Notes under the pieces: model-generated
Database searches by the model: none
Told to the model about the DNA's origin: nothing
The model's input: the letters and a program-made list of their open reading frames with translations, nothing else
DNA from: Prevotella sp. UBA2809
GTDB lineage: Bacteria; Bacteroidota; Bacteroidia; Bacteroidales; Bacteroidaceae
Length of the DNA stretch: 64,000 nucleotides
Direction of reading: 5' to 3'
NCBI GenBank assembly: GCA_002351725.1
Contig: DEHD01000031.1
Coordinates: forward strand, 4,751 to 68,750
Shown here: piece after piece, positions 16,859 to 24,835 of the stretch
How the letters are laid out: every line of letters begins with the position of its first letter
Position numbering within the stretch: position 1 is the stretch's first letter
Made by a program: the position numbers and the translations under genes

Positions 16859-18991
16859 TTAATGTTTAATCTTCCTTTCATGAATCCAGCGCAGAATGGT
16901 ATCGTAGATACTGTTCTCCTCGTGGTGCTGAGCCTCGGTGAAGCTCATGCGCTCATCCTTATGTCCGCCATACTGATCGGGGAAGATGATCATGAGGTTC
17001 TTACCTGAGAAATGATGCTGCAACTCGTCGGGCAGTCGCTCGAGGGCGGTTTTATAAGAGATGGTACCCTTACGGGCTGTGACTACCACAAACAGATGGT
17101 CGTCGGCTATCTCGCCTGCCAGTTGTGGCAACTCGTTCCAATGGGCCATATAGGTGTACTCGGCACGAACGCTGGCGTGGCGGTTGTTGATGTACTGCTT
17201 GATGAGCTCAAGACTCTCGTTGCGCCCATGGAACTGGATGCGGCAATCGAGCTGACCAGCCAGACGACTGAGGCGCTCGAGCCAACGATGGAATCCGGGT
17301 TCGAACTCAGCACGCGAAGGTACTGCCACACGGATGCGACGCAGAGTTGTCATGGGCTGAACGAAACGCATGAGGATAATCTGACGGTTCAAACCATTAT
17401 ACAAGCTCTGGATGAACTCACCCCAGAACCTCGGGTTGATATCAGTATGAACGTGCATACCCATGATAATCTCGGAACAGCCAAACTCACGGAAGGCGTG
17501 CTTGATGCCGTTGGCGATGTTAGAAGCCAGGCGAACCTGAGTCTGCACCTTTACCTCGCTGGCGCTGGCCGTTTGCTGCAGTTTCTCAAGCAGTCGCAGT
17601 CCCTCTTCGCGAGCGGCATTACTGTTCTGGTCGTCATAGACAACGTTGAGTGCCACCAAGTCGCGATTAAGACGCTGGTTGCGCATATACATTGAGAGAT
17701 AAAGCAGATGGGGAGCAATCTCAGGATATTTCACGCAGAGCAGAATCTTCTCGTCGTCGTCCTTGGGTGCATCATCATGCAGATGGGCTTTCTCGTGGAG
17801 GATAATCTGCTTGGAGGCATGCTCTGTCATGATGCTACTGATGATACAGGTGAACAGAATCATCATGATGATTCCATTCAACATATCGTCGTTCACCAGA
17901 TACTCGTCTGGTGCTACCTCCAGTCGCATACCAACCATCAGCATAGCGATGGCGCCAGCAGCATGGGCCGAGGTGAGACCGAACATCATGTTACCATCGG
18001 CCTTTGACAAGCGGAACAGCAGACTGCTGACATAGGCCGCCACAGCCTTTCCGAAGGTGCCGAAGAATACGATGAGCAACACAATCCATACCACCTGAAT
18101 GCTGGAGAACAGCGTGCCGAGATTGATGAGCATGCCCACACCAATAAGGAAATAAGGAATGAACAGTGCGTTACCAATGAACTCGATGCGATTCATGAGG
18201 GGCGACACGCGTGGTATATACCTATTTAATATAAGGCCTGAGAAGAAGGCGCCAAACACGCCCTCGATGCCAATAAGCGACGAGAGGGCCGCACTGAGGA
18301 ACATCACAGCCATGACAAAGATGTACTGCATGACGGCATCGCTATATCGACGCAGGAAATAGCGGGTGAGCTTAGGTATCAGGATGACGCTGCCCACACA
18401 GAAGGCGGCAAACTTAACCACGAACATCACCCAGAACAGCCAGTTGCTATCCTTGCTATATGAACCAGAAAGGGCAGCCAGCATGACCAGTGCCAGGAAC
18501 AATGATATCATCGATGAGCCCACGCTAAGAGCCACGCTCGGGTGACGCTGCAGACCATATCGACCTATGATAGGATAGGCAATCAGCGTGTTCGACGCCA
18601 TGATACATCCCAACAGGAACGAGGCTGCAGGCGAGTAGTCGAGCAGGGAAATAGACATGACGTAGGTGAGCATCAATGGGATAAGACACGTGAGCAGTCC
18701 GAAAAGCAGGAACCGCCGCGAGTGTTTCTTCACACCCTCCATATCCATCTCGAGTCCGGCCAGGAACATGATGTAGTAAAGGCCTACCCTGCCAAAGAGC
18801 TCGAACGAGTTGTCGCGAACCAGAATATTGAAACCATACTGGCCGATGGCGATACCCGCAAGTACCATTCCGATGATATGCGGAATACGCAGTTTACTCA
18901 TCACGATAGGAGCAAACAGAATGATTAACAGTACCACAAAAAAGATAAAAGTTGGCTCTGTAATCGGCAAATATGATAATAATAATGTCAT
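16859..18991 (-). CDS. CPA2-type cation:proton antiporter with C-terminal cytoplasmic domain
   Basis: The 710-residue protein has about twelve hydrophobic segments in the first 430 residues, then a soluble part of about 280 residues resembling universal stress protein domains. The membrane core contains PHIIGMVLAGIAIGQYG near residue 36 and FLAGLEMDME near residue 74, as in Kef/NapA-like exchangers. The frame opens further upstream, but the promoter element TACCTTTG (19000-19007 on -) overlaps that extension, so the ATG at 18991, 8 bases after the element, is chosen. It should exchange Na+ or K+ for protons across the inner membrane. Confidence 0.88.
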   Translation of the reverse strand: MTLLLSYLPITEPTFIFFVVLLIILFAPIVMSKLRIPHIIGMVLAGIAIGQYGFNILVRDNSFELFGRVGLYYIMFLAGLEMDMEGVKKHSRRFLLFGLLTCLIPLMLTYVMSISLLDYSPAASFLLGCIMASNTLIAYPIIGRYGLQRHPSVALSVGSSMISLFLALVMLAALSGSYSKDSNWLFWVMFVVKFAAFCVGSVILIPKLTRYFLRRYSDAVMQYIFVMAVMFLSAALSSLIGIEGVFGAFFSGLILNRYIPRVSPLMNRIEFIGNALFIPYFLIGVGMLINLGTLFSSIQVVWIVLLIVFFGTFGKAVAAYVSSLLFRLSKADGNMMFGLTSAHAAGAIAMLMVGMRLEVAPDEYLVNDDMLNGIIMMILFTCIISSIMTEHASKQIILHEKAHLHDDAPKDDDEKILLCVKYPEIAPHLLYLSMYMRNQRLNRDLVALNVVYDDQNSNAAREEGLRLLEKLQQTASASEVKVQTQVRLASNIANGIKHAFREFGCSEIIMGMHVHTDINPRFWGEFIQSLYNGLNRQIILMRFVQPMTTLRRIRVAVPSRAEFEPGFHRWLERLSRLAGQLDCRIQFHGRNESLELIKQYINNRHASVRAEYTYMAHWNELPQLAGEIADDHLFVVVTARKGTISYKTALERLPDELQHHFSGKNLMIIFPDQYGGHKDERMSFTEAQHHEENSIYDTILRWIHERKIKH

Positions 18992-18999
18992 TTTGGCTA

Positions 19000-19007
19000 C
19001 AAAGGTA
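19000..19007 (-). promoter_or_regulatory. -7 element of the antiporter promoter
   Basis: TACCTTTG on the minus strand lies 8 bases before the ATG at 18991. No good TTTG -33 element is present. The divergent asd promoter starts 9 bases away. Confidence 0.55.
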
Positions 19008-19015
19008 GGCATTTT

Positions 19016-19047
19016 TTTGGTAAAATGAAAAAAAAAACATAAATTTG
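19016..19047 (+). promoter_or_regulatory. Promoter of asd
   Basis: TTTG at 19016-19019 and TAAATTTG at 19040-19047 have a 20-bp spacer. The asd ATG is 34 bases downstream. Confidence 0.7.
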
Positions 19048-19081
19048 CGGCCAAATTGTAACCATTTAAAGGATAGACAAG

Positions 19082-20095
19082 ATGAAAGTAGCAATTGTAG
19101 GTGCGAGTGGAGCCGTAGGACAAGAGTTTCTGCGCATTCTCGCTGAGAGAAATTTCCCAATGGATGAACTGGTACTGTTTGGCTCAGAGCGCAGTGCCGG
19201 AACAAAGTACAATTTTAAGGGTAAGGAGATTGAAGTAAAGCTTCTGCAACACAACGACGACTTTAAAGATGTGGACATCGCATTCACATCGGCAGGTGCT
19301 GGTACATCAAAGGAATTTGCTGAGACCATCACTAAGTACGGTGCTGTCATGATTGACAACTCAAGTGCTTTCCGTATGGACGACGATGTGCCCTTGGTAG
19401 TGCCTGAGTGCAATGCAGAGGACGCACTGAACCGCCCACGCGGCATCATCGCCAACCCTAACTGCACAACTATCATGATGGTGGTAGTACTGCAGCCTCT
19501 GGAGAAGATTTCTCACATTAAGCGCATTCATGTTGCCAGCTATCAGAGTGCTTCAGGTGCAGGTGCAGCCGCTATGGCCGAACTGCAGCAGCAGTACAAG
19601 GAGATGGTTGAGAATGGTGAGGTGAAGACTATTAAGAAGTTTGCCCACCAGCTGGCTTACAATGTTATCCCACAGATTGACGTGTTCCAGCCAAACGGAT
19701 ATACCAAGGAGGAGATGAAGATGTTTAACGAGACACGCAAGATTATGCATACCGATGCTAAGTGCTCGGCTATGTGTGTTCGTGTAAGCTCGCTGCGCAG
19801 CCACTCTGAGAGCGTTTGGATTGAGACCGAGAAGCCCATCAGCGTTGAGGAGGCACAGAAGGCTATCGCCGCTGCTCCTGGCTGTACGCTGAAGGACGAT
19901 CCTGCAACACTCACCTACCCCATGCCACTGGAGACTGCTGGCAAGGACGATGTTTACGTAGGTCGTGTTCGTAAGGACATCAGCGATGAGAATGGTCTTA
20001 CCTTCTGGCTCTCAGGCGACCAGATCCGTAAGGGTGCTGCCCTGAACGCTGTTCAGATTGCAGAGTATCTGGTAAAGGTAGGAAATGTAAAATAA
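19082..20095 (+). CDS. asd: Aspartate-semialdehyde dehydrogenase
   Basis: This 337-residue enzyme reduces beta-aspartyl phosphate to aspartate semialdehyde with NADPH, the branch point to lysine/diaminopimelate, threonine and methionine. The N-terminal Rossmann motif VAIVGASGAVGQEFLRIL is clear. The catalytic Cys lies in ANPNCTTIMM near residue 128, and the substrate-binding ASYQSASGAGAAAM follows near residue 150. The length is standard. The lipoprotein gene behind it starts 17 bases after the stop. Confidence 0.97.
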   Translation: MKVAIVGASGAVGQEFLRILAERNFPMDELVLFGSERSAGTKYNFKGKEIEVKLLQHNDDFKDVDIAFTSAGAGTSKEFAETITKYGAVMIDNSSAFRMDDDVPLVVPECNAEDALNRPRGIIANPNCTTIMMVVVLQPLEKISHIKRIHVASYQSASGAGAAAMAELQQQYKEMVENGEVKTIKKFAHQLAYNVIPQIDVFQPNGYTKEEMKMFNETRKIMHTDAKCSAMCVRVSSLRSHSESVWIETEKPISVEEAQKAIAAAPGCTLKDDPATLTYPMPLETAGKDDVYVGRVRKDISDENGLTFWLSGDQIRKGAALNAVQIAEYLVKVGNVK

Positions 20096-20112
20096 GAGGT
20101 TAGAAGTTAGAG

Positions 20113-20613
20113 GTGAGAGGTAAGAGTTTGCTTCTGTTGCTGCTGATGCCTTTTATGCTTATGGCTTGCGGTGGGGGTGACGACGATGGACGCCGACTGG
20201 GCGATTCTATTGTCGGCACTTGGCAACGTGGCTGGGGCCCAGGCGATGTGATAATTGACGGTGATACCGACCTCGAGCCTGAGAACTTCGTCTACGATCA
20301 GTTCGTTTTCCGTAGCGATGGTGCTTATAACGGTATGGTCAGGAAGGGAACTTTCTCATCCTACGACACCGAGGGCGAAATAATCTACGAGGGCGAATAT
20401 CAGTGCGACAATAATAATCTGAAACTGCAATACACCGACGAGGGTGGAACAAAGCGTACCATTCTGGCTCAGGTGGTTGAGTTTACTGATACCTCCATCC
20501 GTTTCCGCTACGAAGAGGAGCAATATAACATAACCGTTACTTTCATTATCCGAAAACTGAGTAATGAAAGTAGCGGTTATTATTCTTCATCATCTTCTAC
20601 AGCATCCTTGTAG
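20113..20613 (+). CDS. Small lipoprotein, lipocalin-like
   Basis: The 166 residues start at a GTG with a lipoprotein signal: MRGKSLLLLLLMPFMLMAC, then a GGGDDD linker. The mature part (SIVGTWQRG, then a beta-rich pattern to about residue 150) resembles lipocalin-like stress-response lipoproteins of Bacteroidetes. The tail is Ser-rich. Its last 34 bases overlap the 3' end of the convergent DUF4249 gene on the other strand. Ligand and role are unknown. Confidence 0.7.
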   Translation: MRGKSLLLLLLMPFMLMACGGGDDDGRRLGDSIVGTWQRGWGPGDVIIDGDTDLEPENFVYDQFVFRSDGAYNGMVRKGTFSSYDTEGEIIYEGEYQCDNNNLKLQYTDEGGTKRTILAQVVEFTDTSIRFRYEEEQYNITVTFIIRKLSNESSGYYSSSSSTASL

Positions 20614-21377
20614 TAGAAGTCCTGATAATATTCTATCTGATTGTGGGCTGAGAAATAGCCCAGACAGCCACCCGTAAAGTTTTCAATCGGATTTGTACCT
20701 GTGCTCGACATATGCTGCATGGAGTACAGATAATCGTAGGCGCGCTGGTCGATGGCACGGACAACAATCTTAAGCTCGTCGCCATCATGAAGCACATCGT
20801 TATCTTTTGCACCATCGCGAAAGAAGGTGAACAGCTGCTGCAACTCCTTATTAGGATTCTTTTCATCTTTCATCACCGCCCAGCGATAGCCTATGCCATT
20901 ACGGTAGATGTGCATGAAATACCAGTTGTTCTCGTTGGGAATATCCTGCAATCGTAGGTCGCCAAACAGATAGCGCTCTGTAAGCATCTTCTTCCACACA
21001 AGTCTGAACTCGTTCATCCTTGGCGTGCGCTGCATGGTTGATGTAGAGGTAAAGTGGTGTCCGTCTACCTTAACGTCGAGCTGGTATTGTGTGCCAGGTA
21101 TGCCCTTGAACTTAGAGCGATAATAGCCGTTGCGGATAAAGGGGATGGTGGCTGTGGTGCCATCGTCGCCAGTAATCACAACTACAGCGTTATCAACATC
21201 GCTGCCTGTTGAGTTATCGTCCATCGCATTGGTTTTGCTAACGCGTACCTCGGTGCCTGTGGCAGAAAGGCTGCCTTCCACCACGTATCGCGAATCGGCA
21301 TCGTGGTAGTCAATGTCGATAACCTTCTCGCAGGAAACCAACGCTATCACACATATTATATAAATGAAGCGACGCAT
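20580..21377 (-). CDS. DUF4249 family outer-membrane-associated lipoprotein
   Basis: The 265-residue protein has a lipobox signal (MRRFIYIICVIALVSC, then EKVIDIDYHD), which is the typical start of DUF4249 proteins, followed by the family's YVVEGSLS. DUF4249 genes in Bacteroidetes usually stand right behind a TonB-dependent receptor, as here: the receptor gene ends 5 bases upstream on the same strand. The protein is likely a surface or periplasmic accessory of that receptor. The substrate is unknown. Confidence 0.85.
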   Translation of the reverse strand: MRRFIYIICVIALVSCEKVIDIDYHDADSRYVVEGSLSATGTEVRVSKTNAMDDNSTGSDVDNAVVVITGDDGTTATIPFIRNGYYRSKFKGIPGTQYQLDVKVDGHHFTSTSTMQRTPRMNEFRLVWKKMLTERYLFGDLRLQDIPNENNWYFMHIYRNGIGYRWAVMKDEKNPNKELQQLFTFFRDGAKDNDVLHDGDELKIVVRAIDQRAYDYLYSMQHMSSTGTNPIENFTGGCLGYFSAHNQIEYYQDFYYKDAVEDDEE

Positions 21378-21382
21378 ATATG

Positions 21383-23440
21383 TCAGAATTTGATGTTAAA
21401 CGATACGCTGGGCACTATGCCGAAGAGTGAATACTGGGTGGCTTTGGTGCCAGCGCCATACTCGCCATCCTCGAAGTTGATGAGGAACGGATTGTAGTGG
21501 TTATACAGATTATATATACCAAACACCAACTGGTGAGTGCGCTTGCGGTACTGCTTACTCCAAACGGCACTTACGTCAAGATGGTGCGAGGCTGGTGCGC
21601 GATAGCCATTGCGCTCGGTATAGTAGTATATCCAGTTGTCTTCAATCATATACTTTCCACTTGGGGCTGTAAACGCCTGACCGCTGTTATACACCCACGA
21701 TGCATTGAAAGTCCAACGCTTATTGAGTCGATACATAGCCACGATATTAATGTCGTGACGGCGATCGTTATTGGCATCATACCATCGGCCGTTGTTTATA
21801 CCGTCAATCTTAGTCTTCGACCACGACAGGGTGTAACCAATCCATCCTGTAAGCTTGCCGTTATTCTTGCGGGCACTTAGCTCCACGCCGTAGCCCTTAC
21901 CCTTACCAGCCAGAGTAAGTCGCTCGATTTCAATCTCGCTGGCAAACGATTTTCCATCGCGATAGTCAAGCACATTGTCAATCTGGCGGTAGTAGGCCTC
22001 AACAGAGAAATCGTAGTCCTGATTGGGAGTCATAAAGAACACACCTGCACTAACCTGATCGGCCACCTCGGGCTTTACGATATTACTGCTCATAGTGTAG
22101 CGGTCGAATGGCGTAGATGTGCTCTGATTACGCAAGGCGTGAATATTCTGCGATGTACGGGTGTAGCCGAGTTTTATTGAGGTTATTGGTGACAATTGGT
22201 AGTTTAAAGACAAACGTGGCTCAAGCGTAGTGTGAGTCTTTACTATCTTGTTCTTACCATAGTTATAATACCATCCGATAGAACCATCCTGCTCTATGTC
22301 GTAATAAAGCGAACCGCCAAGGGGCGAGAACATGCTAAGGCGCAAACCAGCCGACACATTGAGCTTGGATGTTATAGGAGCGGCAACGTTAACCCATGCA
22401 GCATTATCCCAAGCACGGCGTTGCTCTTTCTCATGCAAAGTAACCTGCTTCCACTCGGCCGACTTCACATTAAGCAAGGCGGTCTGGAATCCTGTTTCGA
22501 TGGCATATTTGCCAAGGCTGACATGAAAATCCTGACGGAATCCAGTCTGACGGATATGGCCTGAGAACCAAATGTTCATACCTAAGAAGTCGATGCCATT
22601 ATCAGTTTGGTAACCACTATAATAGGCTGTTGACTGTGAATAAGAATCGCCTCCGAAATGGTGCAGCCACTTTAAACTGGCAGAGAGATTATTCCAACGG
22701 ATATCAACCATCTCATCGATAGCAGTACGGTCGTTTCCTGTAAAGAAACTAAGGAACAGTTGGTTATTCTCATTGATGGTCCAATCGGCCTTTGCGTTTA
22801 CATCGTAGAAATACAGGGTGTTCCGCTTGAAATCGGGCGAGAACTTAAGGAACATATCCATATACGAGCGACGTGCGGTGACAAGGAACGAGGCCTTGTT
22901 TTTAACTATCGGACCTTCAAGGGTTCCCTTTGCAGCAAGTAGTCCTATGCTGGCACCTCCGTGAAGTTCGCTTTTGTTTCCCGTCTTACCTATTATATCA
23001 AGTACTGCCGATGAAGCTCCGCCATACTGTGCTGGGAGCAAACCCTTGTAGAGCGTGGCCGATACCAGCGCATCACTATTAAAGGCAGAAAACAATCCTG
23101 CCAGATGGCCCACATTATACACAGGAGCAATGTCGACAAGTATCTGATTCTGAGCTGATGTACCTCCACGCACCTGAAAGCTGCTGGATGCATCGCTCTC
23201 GGATTTCACACCTGTCAACAGCTGCATCGAGCGCATGATGTCCTGCTCGCCAAAAAGTTGTGGCGATGCTGTTAGGTCCTTAATCTGTACTTGCTCGGCT
23301 CCTGTCTGTATCTGGCGCAAACGCTGACGGGCTGAATTAGACTTTACAACCACCTCTTCCAACTGTTCCTGACGCAAGGTATCGGCAGGGGCAGCTGATA
23401 TAGACAAAAGGGTTGATAGTAGTAACGATGATACAAACAT
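21383..23440 (-). CDS. TonB-dependent outer-membrane receptor
   Basis: This 685-residue receptor has a short signal peptide (MFVSSLLLSTLLSISAAPA), a TonB-box-like segment QLEEVVVKS, a plug domain (GTSAQNQILVDIAPVYNVGH near residue 93; LYKGLLPAQYGGASSAVLDI near residue 130) and a C-terminal beta barrel ending in an aromatic residue (SFNIKF). It lacks the CarboxypepD_reg-like N-terminal domain that many Bacteroidetes receptors of the DUF4249 pair have. The promoter's -7 element lies only 4 bases before the ATG, so the message is probably leaderless. The ligand is unknown. Confidence 0.9.
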   Translation of the reverse strand: MFVSSLLLSTLLSISAAPADTLRQEQLEEVVVKSNSARQRLRQIQTGAEQVQIKDLTASPQLFGEQDIMRSMQLLTGVKSESDASSSFQVRGGTSAQNQILVDIAPVYNVGHLAGLFSAFNSDALVSATLYKGLLPAQYGGASSAVLDIIGKTGNKSELHGGASIGLLAAKGTLEGPIVKNKASFLVTARRSYMDMFLKFSPDFKRNTLYFYDVNAKADWTINENNQLFLSFFTGNDRTAIDEMVDIRWNNLSASLKWLHHFGGDSYSQSTAYYSGYQTDNGIDFLGMNIWFSGHIRQTGFRQDFHVSLGKYAIETGFQTALLNVKSAEWKQVTLHEKEQRRAWDNAAWVNVAAPITSKLNVSAGLRLSMFSPLGGSLYYDIEQDGSIGWYYNYGKNKIVKTHTTLEPRLSLNYQLSPITSIKLGYTRTSQNIHALRNQSTSTPFDRYTMSSNIVKPEVADQVSAGVFFMTPNQDYDFSVEAYYRQIDNVLDYRDGKSFASEIEIERLTLAGKGKGYGVELSARKNNGKLTGWIGYTLSWSKTKIDGINNGRWYDANNDRRHDINIVAMYRLNKRWTFNASWVYNSGQAFTAPSGKYMIEDNWIYYYTERNGYRAPASHHLDVSAVWSKQYRKRTHQLVFGIYNLYNHYNPFLINFEDGEYGAGTKATQYSLFGIVPSVSFNIKF

Positions 23441-23444
23441 GTTG

Positions 23445-23475
23445 CAAAGTTAATGGATTTTTTGGAAACTCCAAA
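23445..23475 (-). promoter_or_regulatory. Promoter of the TonB-dependent receptor (leaderless type)
   Basis: On - TTTG (23472-23475) and TAACTTTG (23445-23452) are spaced 19 bp. The ATG at 23440 is 4 bases further. It interlocks with the promoter on + at 23461-23492. Confidence 0.75.
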
Positions 23476-23492
23476 AAAAATTCATATCTTTG
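23461..23492 (+). promoter_or_regulatory. Promoter of the small lipoprotein gene
   Basis: TTTG at 23461-23464 and TATCTTTG at 23485-23492 have a 20-bp spacer. It shares sequence with the divergent receptor promoter. Confidence 0.75.
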
Positions 23493-23521
23493 CCCCCGAT
23501 AATGTTAAAAAACTAATTATT

Positions 23522-23992
23522 ATGAAGAAATTATTTGTTGCTTTAGTAGCAATTGCAGCACTTTGTGCTTGTGGAAGTGGTGAAAAAAAGTATCTTGACT
23601 ACCGTGGATTGTCAATGGGCATGCCATTCAAGACTTTCTGCGATTCGCTTAGCGCACGCGGCTTTGCTGTCGACTCGGCTAAGAGCGATTCTGACTTCAC
23701 CAAGGTTTCTATGTTCAACCCCGCCCTTAACTATCGCATTATGCTGGCTCAGAATAATGGCGCTCTGGTTGCTCTTCAGGAGAACTACATCATCTCTACC
23801 AACGACAGCACACGCAAGATGTGGCAGCAGATGCACGACCAGTTTGAAAAGCAGATTGGTGCATGGCCAAACATGCTGAAGGACGGCAAAGACCATCGTA
23901 TAGCAAAATTCGAGGATGACGGCGGTTTCATCACCCTCACCCTCGAAAATACATATAAGCCTACCCTATCGGTGCTTTATCAATCAAAGTAA
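23522..23992 (+). CDS. Small lipoprotein of unknown function
   Basis: The 156 residues start at the ATG after the promoter, not at an upstream in-frame ATG at 23453 that lies before it. The signal MKKLFVALVAIAALCAC gives a lipoprotein. The mature part, KYLDYRGLSMGMPFKTFCD and onward, is short and alpha/beta in character, with no catalytic motif I recognise. The last 9 bases overlap the 3' end of convergent cdsA. Confidence 0.75.
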   Translation: MKKLFVALVAIAALCACGSGEKKYLDYRGLSMGMPFKTFCDSLSARGFAVDSAKSDSDFTKVSMFNPALNYRIMLAQNNGALVALQENYIISTNDSTRKMWQQMHDQFEKQIGAWPNMLKDGKDHRIAKFEDDGGFITLTLENTYKPTLSVLYQSK

Positions 23993-24835
23993 CATGATGG
24001 TATAAAGGTAAACTACTGCAGCAGGAATGGCGAGCAGCGATGAATCGAAACGATCGAGCATGCCACCATGTCCAGGCAGAATGTTTCCACTATCCTTTAT
24101 ACCAAGGGTGCGCTTGAAGAGACTCTCAACAAGGTCGCCCCAAGTGCCAAAGATTACTACCGTAAGTCCCAGTCCGGCCCACTCTAAGGCTGAAAGCCCA
24201 AGCTGATTGAGCTGGTACTGCTCGGTAAGATACCATACAAGCACGGCTATGGCAATCACAAGGATACCACCGCCAATGCTACCTTCCCAACTCTTTCCTG
24301 GAGAAATTCTGGGGAAGAGTTTATGTTTTCCCAACAACGAGCCACAGAGGTAAGCACCTGTATCGTTCATCCAGAGGAATACGAATACTGAGAGTGGCAA
24401 CACGGCATCGTAAGTCACCAGGCCTTGAGGAGTAAGGTGGAATGCCAGTGTGTTGAGCAGCGAGAATGGCAATGCTATATAAAGCTGAGCCATCATCGTA
24501 TAAGCCCAATCGTGTATAGGGTCTTCGTTCTTAAGATACAACTCGGCAACCATCAGATAGATGATCGACACGAGGTAAGGAATGAATACCGCTGATGGCG
24601 TAAGATCGCTACTGAAACCAGCAACGGCAAAGAAGAAATAAACACCTGCAACGGTAGAGATGAGACGGTTAACGGTAACCTTCTCGCGTTCATTTACCAA
24701 TCCGGTAAACTCCCAGATTGTCAAACCCGTGATGAGTGCAAACAATAGCACCATGGCCTGAGGGCGCAGAAAACTGCACACCACAACGGCAACAAACAGT
24801 ATGCCGGTAATGGTTCTAACGATAAAATTATTCAT
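23984..24835 (-). CDS. cdsA: Phosphatidate cytidylyltransferase
   Basis: This 283-residue membrane enzyme makes CDP-diacylglycerol from phosphatidic acid and CTP, the precursor of membrane phospholipids. Multiple hydrophobic segments are present, and the C-terminal signature region reads GTWGDLVESLFKRTLGIKDSGNILPGHGGMLDRFDS, quoted here in parts: GTWGDLVESLFKR and KDSGNILPGHGGMLDRFDS near residues 232-266. The Asp residues in it bind the metal. Its first 8 bases overlap the end of ftsH, and ftsH follows rsfS, forming the common Bacteroidetes order rsfS-ftsH-cdsA. Confidence 0.96.
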   Translation of the reverse strand: MNNFIVRTITGILFVAVVVCSFLRPQAMVLLFALITGLTIWEFTGLVNEREKVTVNRLISTVAGVYFFFAVAGFSSDLTPSAVFIPYLVSIIYLMVAELYLKNEDPIHDWAYTMMAQLYIALPFSLLNTLAFHLTPQGLVTYDAVLPLSVFVFLWMNDTGAYLCGSLLGKHKLFPRISPGKSWEGSIGGGILVIAIAVLVWYLTEQYQLNQLGLSALEWAGLGLTVVIFGTWGDLVESLFKRTLGIKDSGNILPGHGGMLDRFDSSLLAIPAAVVYLYTIMLL

